Assembly: GCA_945873125.1 (NCBI GenBank)
Contig: CAMCBV010000014.1
Span: 1 to 64,000, forward strand
Length of the DNA stretch: 64,000 nucleotides
Source: Prosthecobacter debontii
Lineage (GTDB): Bacteria; Verrucomicrobiota; Verrucomicrobiia; Verrucomicrobiales; Akkermansiaceae
Reading direction: 5' to 3'
Part shown: positions 1 through 8,996 of the stretch, in pieces
Layout of the letters: each line of letters starts with the position of its first letter
How positions within the stretch are numbered: position 1 is the stretch's first letter
Notes under the pieces: generated by a model
Seen by the model: only the letters and a program-made list of their open reading frames with translations
The model's database searches: none
Told to the model about the DNA's origin: nothing
Translations under genes and position numbers: made by a program

Positions 1-199
1 GCATCAGCCATCCCCAAGTGCGGAGCAAATCGATCAACTCCTGCCAACTGCATGGCTGCAAGCAATGCACCAGAGCAAAATAGCGTAACCACCAGAGATA
101 CACTAATCTCTACCATCTCTACAAGAGCGGTTCTGTTGGGCGCTTACATCTAATCTAGATTACGCAACATTTGTTAATAAAGCTAAAGGCATAAGATTT

Positions 200-685
200 A
201 TGTCTATGATAGGCACACAAAATGACCGATGGGGTGCTGACTGGATTGACGACGCTAAACAGGCATTAGGAATTAAGACGAAGCAGTATATAAGAGCTAT
301 CGAATTTGCGATATCAGAAAAAGATATCTCCCAAAAAATGGGCTATGATTTTGTAATTTCAGGGCACTCCCTAGGTGGTGGCCTAGCTGCGGCAGCAAGC
401 GCTGTAACAGGCGCGCCAGCTTTAATTTATAATGCTGCAGGCGTTAATCCTCTTACTTTGCATTATGCTGGTTATGGCGATCTTATAAAAAATCTTGGAA
501 GTAACGTTGTATCGTACAACGTTGGAGGTGAAATTCTTACGAGCGGCCAATTTGCATTATCAGCAATGATACCTACAGCCGCCTCTGCGAATCATTACAC
601 ATTTTGGCCAAGAAATTTTCCATTTTCAACATGGAACCCCGCAACATTACATAGACCTGAACCCACATTTGAAGCTGTAAGATGA
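200..685 (+). CDS. Lipase class 3 / alpha-beta hydrolase fold protein, C-terminal part (possible polymorphic-toxin tip); N-terminus not resolved, same frame is open back to about 107
   Basis: ORF contains GHSLGGGLAAAA nucleophile elbow and GTQNDRWGADWIDDAKQALGIKTKQY, resembling lipase-3 domains found at C-termini of Rhs/polymorphic toxins; stop overlaps next ATG. Confidence 0.6.
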   Translation: MSMIGTQNDRWGADWIDDAKQALGIKTKQYIRAIEFAISEKDISQKMGYDFVISGHSLGGGLAAAASAVTGAPALIYNAAGVNPLTLHYAGYGDLIKNLGSNVVSYNVGGEILTSGQFALSAMIPTAASANHYTFWPRNFPFSTWNPATLHRPEPTFEAVR

Positions 686-1155
686 AAAAAATAACCGAAA
701 AAATATTAACCTATGCATTAGTTCTACAGTTGGCTTCTTGTGGAATCAATTCGAACTACGTCTATCTTATAGATCGTAATCCTGCGCCAAATGGCCAAGC
801 TAATCGTCTCGTGCTTAATTCTTGGAGAGGTGATTATGGCATGGTTAGTTCTGCTAAAAATCACAATCCTAATGATTTGAAATTCAAGATTGATAGAGAA
901 AGATTCCGTAAAGAAAATGGCTCGAAAAAATGGATATTAGAAAATTGGGGGGCTCCTGATTCTAGTCACATTGAAGGCGGCGTGACCTATTATACGTATT
1001 CTCAAAAATCCAAATTAGCCCCGAACTATAATAAGCAGTTCATGTTCACGGATCGTCCTGTAAAGCTGGGTTTTAGGGGAGAAAGATTAGTTGAAATTCA
1101 GGCGTATTTCTCAGATCGTGGCTATAAAGGCCAGCAAGTCGTTGTCTTGCCATGA
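682..1155 (+). CDS. Predicted lipoprotein of unknown function, candidate immunity protein
   Basis: Signal peptide with LASC lipobox; start codon overlaps upstream stop (ATGA). Confidence 0.6.
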   Translation: MKKITEKILTYALVLQLASCGINSNYVYLIDRNPAPNGQANRLVLNSWRGDYGMVSSAKNHNPNDLKFKIDRERFRKENGSKKWILENWGAPDSSHIEGGVTYYTYSQKSKLAPNYNKQFMFTDRPVKLGFRGERLVEIQAYFSDRGYKGQQVVVLP

Positions 1156-1327
1156 TCAACTAAATGCTGAAAAGCAGTTACCAGTTGTCTGTTCCGATAT
1201 AGTTGGATCCGTAATAGCGGCTCCCTTGCTCGGTGTAGGAGGCGAATGGAGTCCTCATACATACAGAGACGGCGGAAAATATATCCAATGGATGCCTGAT
1301 TTATACTAACAACCTAAAAAACGAAAA

Positions 1328-1786
1328 ATGAAATTAATACAGCTTGTATGCATATTGTGTGTGTCTATCAGCGTTTGCTCTTGTGTGACTTGGGTGCGTG
1401 AAGAGAAGAACGATAAGATAACGCAGGGTATGGTTGGGGCAATTATTGAGACGAAACAAGCTTCTAGGATTTGCACTAAAAGTGATATCAAAATAGATGA
1501 ACTAACGCCTGGCTATGGCATCATACCTGATTACCAGAAAAATTTAGCAGAAAACACCTATGTTATAGAACGTTGTCCCGCTGGAACGCGAGGCCGAGTG
1601 ATACGTTTCATCAAGGAGCGAGATGCGAGTCAGCACATTTGGAATTATGTAGAATTTGAAATGGATGATCCGAGATTGAAGCAAAAATATCGAATTATTC
1701 GTATGATGGGCTTGCGCCGTGACGGGAGAGGTACTCCATGGGAAAAAGGTGGCGACTTTAGAGTTGTTAGAAAAATGGACTTGTAA
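1328..1786 (+). CDS. Predicted lipoprotein, tandem paralogue 1
   Basis: Signal peptide MKLIQLVCILCVSISVCSC; near-identical N- and C-termini to the ORF at 1869-2333. Confidence 0.65.
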   Translation: MKLIQLVCILCVSISVCSCVTWVREEKNDKITQGMVGAIIETKQASRICTKSDIKIDELTPGYGIIPDYQKNLAENTYVIERCPAGTRGRVIRFIKERDASQHIWNYVEFEMDDPRLKQKYRIIRMMGLRRDGRGTPWEKGGDFRVVRKMDL

Positions 1787-1868
1787 GAGCCCCCTAGAGC
1801 GTAACACATTGAAACTAGAGTTTCGGGTTTACTTGGTGGTGAGTATGGATGTAGCTCTCCAACAAAAA

Positions 1869-2333
1869 ATGAAATTGATACAGCTTGTATGCATATTATG
1901 TGTGTCTATCAACCTTTGCTCTTGTGTCACTTGGGTGCGAGAAGAGAAGAATGGCCAGATTATTCAAGGAATGGTAGGGGCCGTTATTGAGACTAAATAT
2001 CCAGCCTTTATTTGCAGAGAAACAAACGCGGTTAATGACGATATTTCTAGTGAATATTTTATTTTTGCACCATCTATCCAAGGTGCAAATATGCCCGAAA
2101 ATACCTATGTTGTAGAACGCTGTCCTGCCGGAACTAGAGGACGAGTCATAAGATTCATCAAGGAGCGAGATGCGAGTCAGCACATTTGGAATTATGTAGA
2201 ATTTGAAATGGATGATCCGAGATTGAAGCAAAAATATCGAATTATTCGTATGATGGGGCTGCGCGGAAATAAGCCAAATATGCCATGGGGATCAGATAGA
2301 GACTTTAGAGTTGTTAGAAAAATGGACTTGTAA
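1869..2333 (+). CDS. Predicted lipoprotein, tandem paralogue 2
   Basis: Internal ATG (MKLIQLVCILCVSINLCSC) of the 1719-2333 ORF aligns with start of paralogue 1. Confidence 0.65.
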   Translation: MKLIQLVCILCVSINLCSCVTWVREEKNGQIIQGMVGAVIETKYPAFICRETNAVNDDISSEYFIFAPSIQGANMPENTYVVERCPAGTRGRVIRFIKERDASQHIWNYVEFEMDDPRLKQKYRIIRMMGLRGNKPNMPWGSDRDFRVVRKMDL

Positions 2334-2540
2334 GAGCCCCCTAGAGCGTAACACATTGAAACTAGAGTTTCGGGTTTGCTTGGTGGTGGGCATGGATGTG
2401 GCTCTCCAACAGCAACAAGCAGCTCTTGGCATGAAACCTCCGGTGCTTCGCAACGATTTGCAGAATGGAAACTCGTCGAGGAATGAAATGTTTTGAGTCG
2501 CCAAAGTCCAGTCGATTCAGTAGCAGCTAGGGAAGATTCT

Positions 2541-3569
2541 ATGGATAACAGCAACCTATTTCCAGAATATCGGTTCGGACGGGGCCTGATTGAGCCCGGG
2601 CTCATCTCATTTCTCTCGACTTGTCCGCAAGTCTTGGTCGTTCACGATGGGTGCTTGGGTGAGTTGTTCATCCCGCGGCTTTCAGAATTCACTTTGACGC
2701 CGCCCATGCTCATCGACGTCAGAGAATCGGATTTGGCTGCGATGGAGGCTACCCCAGCCGAAACGGGCATTGTGTATGCCTGTATCCAGGACGACTTGGG
2801 CTTGCCATTCGTCAATGTCGCCTATGCAAAGCGGCTGCGGGTGCACCCGGTGATGTTTGCCAACCCCAGAGACTATCTGTCGCGCAACACCCCGGCCAAG
2901 CAATCCCTGCGGGCAGAGATCGAATCGCAGCGGGCCGCAGGTTTCCTCAAGCTCGATTTTGGTTATGGCGATTTCCTCAACCTCATCCAAGCCTTCGAGG
3001 CGACGCGTGACCGACCCGGATGTATTGTTGAGGTCGGATGCTTCTGTGGGTCGTCCGCCGGTGCGCTACTCTCTTATGTGCGATCGCGACAAGCCGAGCG
3101 CGGGTTCCCAGAACTGTCATTCCATTACATGGACGTCTTCGAAGGATTCAACTATCCCCACGCGATGTCCAGTAGTGACGTCTTCTGGGCGGGCACGCAC
3201 CAGACTGATGGGTTCGAAGCTGTTAGAGAGCGCATTCAGGCCTATGGCCGTGGCGTTGAAGGCATGAGGATCGAAGTTTCCAAATGCAACATCATCACCG
3301 ATCCCATCCCGGAAGAGATCATACGCAACGGGGTGCGATTAGCCAATATAGACGTGGACTTGTACGAAGCGACTGCCGCGGGCTTGGCGCGTATCGCTCC
3401 CTTTGTCGTGTGCGGGGGGATCATGATCTGTGAAGACAGCGGGCATACACCCCTGCTGATCGGCGCACTCAAGGCGCTGGAGGAGTTCGTTCAATCAGAC
3501 ATGGGCAAGAAGTTCTGTCGGCTCGACATGCCGTCTGGCCAAACTTTCCTTGTTAAGGTCGAGGCTTGA
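2541..3569 (+). CDS. TylF/MycF-like class I SAM-dependent methyltransferase
   Basis: IVEVGCFCGSSAGALLSYV SAM motif, LANIDVDLYEATAAGL, CGGIMICEDSGH as in macrocin O-methyltransferase family; start likely ATG 2541 rather than 2493. Confidence 0.65.
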   Translation: MDNSNLFPEYRFGRGLIEPGLISFLSTCPQVLVVHDGCLGELFIPRLSEFTLTPPMLIDVRESDLAAMEATPAETGIVYACIQDDLGLPFVNVAYAKRLRVHPVMFANPRDYLSRNTPAKQSLRAEIESQRAAGFLKLDFGYGDFLNLIQAFEATRDRPGCIVEVGCFCGSSAGALLSYVRSRQAERGFPELSFHYMDVFEGFNYPHAMSSSDVFWAGTHQTDGFEAVRERIQAYGRGVEGMRIEVSKCNIITDPIPEEIIRNGVRLANIDVDLYEATAAGLARIAPFVVCGGIMICEDSGHTPLLIGALKALEEFVQSDMGKKFCRLDMPSGQTFLVKVEA

Positions 3570-3663
3570 TCCAAGGTTCCGATCCCATTGTCCGATCATA
3601 CGGCGGAATGATATTTTCGACTTCTGGTTTGAGGTTTGGAGTTTGAAATTTAGAGTTTCCGCC

Positions 3664-4269
3664 ATGCACACGCTTACACGCAAGCCTATCTCAGATAAGG
3701 AATTCGTTCCGTCGCATTATTTCAGGCGCTTGGAGCGGGATGAAATTTGCCGAGGTGAGCGGCCATTGGAGATGGATCTGGGTTGTGGGGATGGATCGTT
3801 TTTGATCGATCTAGCGAAGCATCATCCGGAACGGGATTTCATTGGGGTGGAGAGATTGTTGGGTCGCTGCAAAAAAGTGGCGAAGAAGATTGCCCGGGCG
3901 GATTTGGAGAACGCGAAGATTCTGCGATTGGATTCAAAATATGTGGTGGAGTGGTTGTTGCCGGAGGCATCGGTTTCACGGATTCATCTGCTCTGCCCTG
4001 ACCCGTGGCCAAAGTTCAAACATCAACGTCGGCGTTTAGTGCAGGTGCCGTTTTTGGGCGCGGTCAAAAAGGCATTGGTTCCCGGGGGGGAGTTTCTCTT
4101 CATGACCGATCATGAGGAATATTTCGATTATGCCTGCGAGCAAATCCAGGCGAGTGGCTTGTTTGAAGTCCTCCCATGGAATGACGATTCCTTTTTCTAT
4201 CCCAAAACCGATTTCCAAATCCAATGGGAGGCGGAGGGGAAATCGATGAACCGGATAAGGTGCAGGTGA
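3664..4269 (+). CDS. trmB: tRNA (guanine-N7-)-methyltransferase
   Basis: MDLGCGDGSFLIDLA, FIGVER, LLCPDPWPKFKHQRRRLVQ, FMTDHEEYFDYA motifs; start chosen at internal ATG. Confidence 0.92.
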   Translation: MHTLTRKPISDKEFVPSHYFRRLERDEICRGERPLEMDLGCGDGSFLIDLAKHHPERDFIGVERLLGRCKKVAKKIARADLENAKILRLDSKYVVEWLLPEASVSRIHLLCPDPWPKFKHQRRRLVQVPFLGAVKKALVPGGEFLFMTDHEEYFDYACEQIQASGLFEVLPWNDDSFFYPKTDFQIQWEAEGKSMNRIRCR

Positions 4270-4310
4270 GCGAGGAGCGAGGAGCGAGGAGCGAAGAGGG
4301 AAGAGGGAAG
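4266..4310. repeat. Short tandem purine repeat (GAGCGAG-type)
   Basis: gcgaggagcgaggagcgaggagcgaagagggaagaggga. Confidence 0.7.
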
Positions 4311-4357
4311 GGTGAAAGTATTCGGCCTCCTCTATTTCTTTTGGATGTCAGATCCTA

Positions 4358-4897
4358 TCATTTACTTTTCACACATCCCTCCGCGTGATCATCGACCATG
4401 CCGGTGGCTTGCATGAAGGCGTAGGCGATGGTGGAGCCGACGAAGTTGAATCCGGCTTTTTTGAGAGCTTTGCTCAGGGCATCGGATTCCGGGGTTTTTG
4501 AGGCGTAGTCGGCCAGTGAGCGCGGGCGTTGTTTCTTTTTGGTGGGAGCGAAGTTCCACAGCCAGTCGACAGGATTTTCCAAAGCCAGCCAGGCGCGCGC
4601 GTTGTCACGGACCGAGAAAATTTTACCGCGATGGCGGATGATGCCCGCATCTGCCACGAGGGCTTCGAGTTCGGCATCGGTCATCTTCGCGACTTTTTCA
4701 GGGACGAAGTTTTTGAACACTTCGCGATAGCGCTCCCGCTTCTGCAAGACCGTCCACCATGACAGTCCGGCCTGCGCGCCCTCGAGGCAGATCATTTCAA
4801 AAAGGTAACGGGGATCGCGCGAGGCAACGCCCCATTCCTCATCGTGATATTTGACATAGAGCGGTTTATCGGGCGGTAGCCAAGGACAGCGAAGCAT
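4358..4897 (-). CDS. tag: DNA-3-methyladenine glycosylase I
   Basis: CPWLPPDKPLYVKYHDEEWG, FEMICLEGAQAGLSWWTVLQKRE, VGSTIAYAFMQATGMVDDH. Confidence 0.94.
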   Translation of the reverse strand: MLRCPWLPPDKPLYVKYHDEEWGVASRDPRYLFEMICLEGAQAGLSWWTVLQKRERYREVFKNFVPEKVAKMTDAELEALVADAGIIRHRGKIFSVRDNARAWLALENPVDWLWNFAPTKKKQRPRSLADYASKTPESDALSKALKKAGFNFVGSTIAYAFMQATGMVDDHAEGCVKSK

Positions 4898-5011
4898 GCA
4901 GGAGGCATAAATGATGAACCGCGGATGGTGAAAGTTTTAATGAATCGCTTGTGGAGACATTCGAGCTTTTTCTCAAAGGAGCGGGGAGGCAGTGGAGGAC
5001 ACGGAGGTGTT

Positions 5012-5054
5012 TGATGGTAGGGCTGCTTTGACATAAGCAGCCGCATGAAATGAG
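5012..5054 (+). repeat. Dispersed short palindromic repeat, copy A
   Basis: tgatggtagggctgctttgacataagcagccgcatgaaatgag; matches 10642-10685 (reverse), 12120-12162 and 35431-35467. Confidence 0.8.
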
Positions 5055-5058
5055 ATGT

Positions 5059-7323
5059 TCATCTCAAGTTATTTGCCCTAGTCTCGTGTCTCAGTTCCAT
5101 CACGCTTTGATCTAGAAATCCTCGAATGATCAGTCGGTCTTCCTCGACGGTGATCGTCAAACCGCCGGTTTGTTGTCGGTCGATGATATGGAGAGAGGGG
5201 CTGCGCAAGCGTTCGACCTGTTCGAGTCGCAAACTGTCCATTTTGCTGCCAGCCAAGCGGGGGATGATGATGGCTTGCGGCGCGACGGCATCGATCAAGC
5301 TTTTCGTTAGGCTGAAATCGCTCTGATGCAGACCTGCGACAATGAGATCGGCTTTCAAATTCATTCCGCCTTCCAGCAATGCTTGTTCGCTGAGGCGTCC
5401 GGCATCGCCGAGCCAGAGAAGTTTCCAATCCTTCCAATGGATCATGAAGACAAGACATCGATCATCGGCAAGGGAGCCAAGGGCTTGATCGTGGGGGGAG
5501 AGCAAGACTTCTGCACGTATACCGTTTCCGAGCTCTAGGATCGACCCGCGGGAAGGTTTGATGAGGCGGATGTTTGGGTCGGCATTTTCCCAATCTTCTG
5601 CGACCGAGTTTTTGGCATGAGGCATGCCCATCACGACCTGGCGGATGGGAAACATTTCCCGCACGAGTTGCGAGGGTGCGGTGTGTCCGGCATCGGCATG
5701 GGTGAAGATGATCGAGTCCGGCCTCATGCCGAGCTGGTTGAGCGAGGTCCCGACGGTTCCCTGCAGGCTGAATTTCCCCCCGGCATCGATCATCACAGAG
5801 TTCCCTTTACGGGTTGTGAAACAAGCGGCCTCCGCGCCGTAATCGAGGTCGTGGATGAGGAGCGTGTCTTGGTTGGGGGAGCGGGTCGAGGCCCATGCCC
5901 CAGGAATTTTTGAAAACGTGCTAGCGGTCCACACGCAGGCATCGGCGACGATGGCGTTCTTGTGATTGAGAAACGCAGATCCGGCAGGCCACACGGGGTA
6001 TGTAAGAGCCGAGATCAGCGCGATGGCAAGCAGGATGAACACTTGAAATACTAGAAACGCAGTAGCAAACACCGAGACCGGAGTGACGACTCCGAAGTGA
6101 AAGATCGCCAAGGGAGTGGAGCCAACGGATGCGGCGAGAGATACGGCAAGACTGTTGGCGAGGTATTCGCGAAATCTGAGCCATTTGGTTTGCAACCCTG
6201 ACATCTCGCTGTTGGGAAGCAGTTCTTCTTTTTCGGCGATCCAATCAAAGCAGCGCCGCGCGAGGGCGGTTCCCAGACCGATTGCGGCGACCACACCATA
6301 GGACAGCTGAACGCCGGGAAGACGAATGATGCCGGGATTCCATAGCATGGCAAACAACAGCACGGCGCCGAGTGAATTGAGCAGATCGGGTCGGCGGCGC
6401 AGCATGAAAGCTCCGAGAAAAACCGCGCTCATCCATGCCGCCCGCAAGGCGGCTGGGGCGTTTCCTGTCAGCCAGACATAACCGAACATCGAGAAAACAA
6501 TCACAGGAATCGCCCATCGCCTCGGGCATTTGAACAGGCTGAGCAGGACCCAAAGCATTCCGCCAACCATCGTGACGTGCAGACCGCTGACGGAAAAAGC
6601 ATGCAGAGTCCCGCTCTCAAAAAATGCGCGGATAAGCCCCAATGAATCCGGAGATTTTTCACCCATCACTACCGCTCGAATCACTTTTGCCGCTGTGCTT
6701 TCCGTATCGATTCCTGCGACGATGCTTTGGCGGAAAGATGTTTTGAGCGCGGCTTTCTTTTTTGAAATCGGCCCGATCCAACGTTGCTCTCGCATTTCAC
6801 TTGCATGGAAGGTGCCGATGATTCCCTCCGCGCGCATCATGGCGATCCGATCCGGGAGGCCGGGATTGCGCTCGGGTTCCATCGCTTTGAACACGCCATA
6901 TGAGATGAGCTCGGTGCCGGCAGGCGGGGGATCGCCCGCGCCCAGCCATCGCACCTTGACGGAGTGCGCGCCAGGTCGGTGAATTTTCGCGGTCGCGTGC
7001 CAGCGGCCATTTTCTCCTTTCGCATCCTCCATCAGGCGGGCTTCGATCCGCTGAGGCGCTTGTCGGGTGATCCATGCCTCACCTTCCCGCTGGATGGACT
7101 CGCAATAGTGAAAATGGGTCAGGATTGCGGCTGTCAACACGAGCATCGTCGCGGCCATGCGCCAATGAATCAGCCATCCGGTTAACGCGGAGAAGCAAAC
7201 CACCACGAGCCACCCGAGATCTGTGTTGATGGCGCTCGACGTCACGACGATCAGCGCGCCCACGGCAATGATGAACAACGGCCGTTTCGCCCAGAATTTG
7301 GCAATTTTTCCAGTTGGGTTCAA
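5059..7323 (-). CDS. comEC: ComEC/Rec2 family DNA uptake channel with C-terminal metallo-beta-lactamase-like domain
   Basis: HAFSVSGLHVTMVGGMLW, NAPAALRAAWMSAVFL, C-terminal FTHADAGHTAPSQL / LIVAGLHQSDFS. Confidence 0.92.
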   Translation of the reverse strand: MNPTGKIAKFWAKRPLFIIAVGALIVVTSSAINTDLGWLVVVCFSALTGWLIHWRMAATMLVLTAAILTHFHYCESIQREGEAWITRQAPQRIEARLMEDAKGENGRWHATAKIHRPGAHSVKVRWLGAGDPPPAGTELISYGVFKAMEPERNPGLPDRIAMMRAEGIIGTFHASEMREQRWIGPISKKKAALKTSFRQSIVAGIDTESTAAKVIRAVVMGEKSPDSLGLIRAFFESGTLHAFSVSGLHVTMVGGMLWVLLSLFKCPRRWAIPVIVFSMFGYVWLTGNAPAALRAAWMSAVFLGAFMLRRRPDLLNSLGAVLLFAMLWNPGIIRLPGVQLSYGVVAAIGLGTALARRCFDWIAEKEELLPNSEMSGLQTKWLRFREYLANSLAVSLAASVGSTPLAIFHFGVVTPVSVFATAFLVFQVFILLAIALISALTYPVWPAGSAFLNHKNAIVADACVWTASTFSKIPGAWASTRSPNQDTLLIHDLDYGAEAACFTTRKGNSVMIDAGGKFSLQGTVGTSLNQLGMRPDSIIFTHADAGHTAPSQLVREMFPIRQVVMGMPHAKNSVAEDWENADPNIRLIKPSRGSILELGNGIRAEVLLSPHDQALGSLADDRCLVFMIHWKDWKLLWLGDAGRLSEQALLEGGMNLKADLIVAGLHQSDFSLTKSLIDAVAPQAIIIPRLAGSKMDSLRLEQVERLRSPSLHIIDRQQTGGLTITVEEDRLIIRGFLDQSVMELRHETRANNLR

Positions 7324-7419
7324 TCAAAGAGGGGGATGAAGAAACGAAAGGAAACTCGCAATGGTGGTCATTGGCAAGTCATGCCTTCCAGCCTTTGAAA
7401 AAAACGTGTGATGCTCAGA

Positions 7420-8106
7420 TCAGGCCAATCCCCACTGGCGTGTTTTGGTGCGTGCGTTGGCTGAGTGGCGTGTGTCTGGAAAGAGTTCGATGATTTGTGA
7501 GAGGATGGCTCCTGCCGTGTCATGATCTTGGAAATCTTCCTCGTAGATTTCAGACAGACGGAACATGAGAAATGCCATGTCATCCTCTTGCCATTCATGG
7601 TTTTCAATGGCTTGCTGCAAAGTTGCGATCGCGGCAGGCGGATTTTCCAGATTTTGGCGCTGGATTTTTGCGATCTCGATCCAAGGCATGCGGTCGTCAG
7701 GATTTTTCTGTGAGGCCAAATTGAACGCTTCGATGGCATCATCCCATTCGCCTTGCGCCATCTTCACCCGTGCGAGATGCAAGGGATCGATTTCGGCTTT
7801 TTCATCGCTGGCATAGATTGCAACGGAAACCTTGTCTGCGAGCATCGGCAGAATCAGGGTGGCGAACACAATACCGATCAGGCCCGCACTGAGAAACGTC
7901 AGCAAAATTCCCATGAAGATGCGCTCACCTTCCATGCCGATGATCTTCTTTTTGATTTCGCGCGCCTCCTGTTCGGTGTTCGGATCATATTGGAGATTCT
8001 CAACCTTTTGTTTCAATCGTGCCTCTTCCTTTTCGGATTGGACATAGGTATACCAACTTGTCGCAACGAGGAGTGCCAGTACGGCGATGCCAATGGACTT
8101 TAACAT
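7420..8106 (-). CDS. TPR-containing membrane protein
   Basis: N-terminal TM, second TM, then TPR-like repeats (GEWDDAIEAFNLASQKNPDD). Confidence 0.72.
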   Translation of the reverse strand: MLKSIGIAVLALLVATSWYTYVQSEKEEARLKQKVENLQYDPNTEQEAREIKKKIIGMEGERIFMGILLTFLSAGLIGIVFATLILPMLADKVSVAIYASDEKAEIDPLHLARVKMAQGEWDDAIEAFNLASQKNPDDRMPWIEIAKIQRQNLENPPAAIATLQQAIENHEWQEDDMAFLMFRLSEIYEEDFQDHDTAGAILSQIIELFPDTRHSANARTKTRQWGLA

Positions 8107-8146
8107 GGGTTGGGTTTGAGTGAGAAAGATTGAAAGCAGAAAAACC

Positions 8147-8932
8147 CTAGTCTTTCAGATGCTCAGTGCAATATTCTTTGCCATCCGCTGCCATGCGGAA
8201 CTCCAAATCCGGATGACTCAGTTCGGTGCGGTCGCACACCGTGCATTGGTGAAACGCATTTCCATCCATGGATGCTTGTTTTTTAAAACTCCTCCGCCTG
8301 CCCGCGGCTTTGACCATTTGACCTCGCCCGCGTAGCGCAGGAATACCCGCCCAGAGCAGGTAGCCTGAAAAGCCCAACAGGTAATAACCGATGAGTGGCG
8401 GGCTGTGGTAGATTTCTACGACGTAATAAATGGCTCCCAGCAACGCCAGCCAACGAATTTGCACCGGAATGATGAACATCAGCAGAAACTCGACTTTCGG
8501 AAACAAGGTCGCGAAGGCGAAAAATGCGGCGCCATAGATCAACATTCCGCTGCCGATCATGGGCGCATCATAGAGAAAATTCGCAAGGATCAGCCCGATG
8601 TAGCCGGTGTAGTAAAAAAAGCTGGCGCGAAATACACCCCAAGATTCCTCCAGCGCATCGCTGATCATGAAGGCGAGCATCACCATGAAAAACAGGAAGA
8701 GCATTCCGAAAGCGTCCTGCCCACCCACGCCACTGCCTGCGAACAGGAAGGTGATGAGTCTCCAAATCTCGCCAGCAAGAATTTTGCTGCGGTTGAATTC
8801 CAAGAAGATCCCGATCTCCGGATTCACAAACTGGAGTAAATAAACCAGCACATGAAAAATCGCATAATAACGCAGAAAGCCCGGAAAGGACAGCCAGCCA
8901 AATTTTCTCTCCCATTTATCAAGAAATTGCAT
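8147..8932 (-). CDS. Rhomboid-like multi-TM membrane protein with C-terminal cysteine-rich motif
   Basis: IFHVLVYLLQFVNP...GEIWRLITFLF N-terminal rhomboid-like signature; C-terminal CTVCDRTELSHPD...KEYCTEH. Confidence 0.65.
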   Translation of the reverse strand: MQFLDKWERKFGWLSFPGFLRYYAIFHVLVYLLQFVNPEIGIFLEFNRSKILAGEIWRLITFLFAGSGVGGQDAFGMLFLFFMVMLAFMISDALEESWGVFRASFFYYTGYIGLILANFLYDAPMIGSGMLIYGAAFFAFATLFPKVEFLLMFIIPVQIRWLALLGAIYYVVEIYHSPPLIGYYLLGFSGYLLWAGIPALRGRGQMVKAAGRRRSFKKQASMDGNAFHQCTVCDRTELSHPDLEFRMAADGKEYCTEHLKD

Positions 8933-8996
8933 CGCCTTGAGACTTCACCAGCTTCGCTTGGTTGACAAGCTCCGCTCGCAACGACAAGTTTGCCGC

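Larger units (their letters stand above)
1328..2377 (+). repeat. Tandem duplication, unit about 541 bp; identical blocks 1607-1710 = 2154-2257 and 1754-1830 = 2301-2377
   Basis: Direct base-by-base comparison of the two copies. Confidence 0.9.

Noticed and set aside
1091-1309. 72-aa ORF between first lipoprotein and tandem paralogues
   Set aside because: Partly overlaps the lipoprotein in another frame; the tail (LPVVCSDIVGSVIAAPLLGVGGEWSPH) might be a frameshifted fragment but cannot be supported
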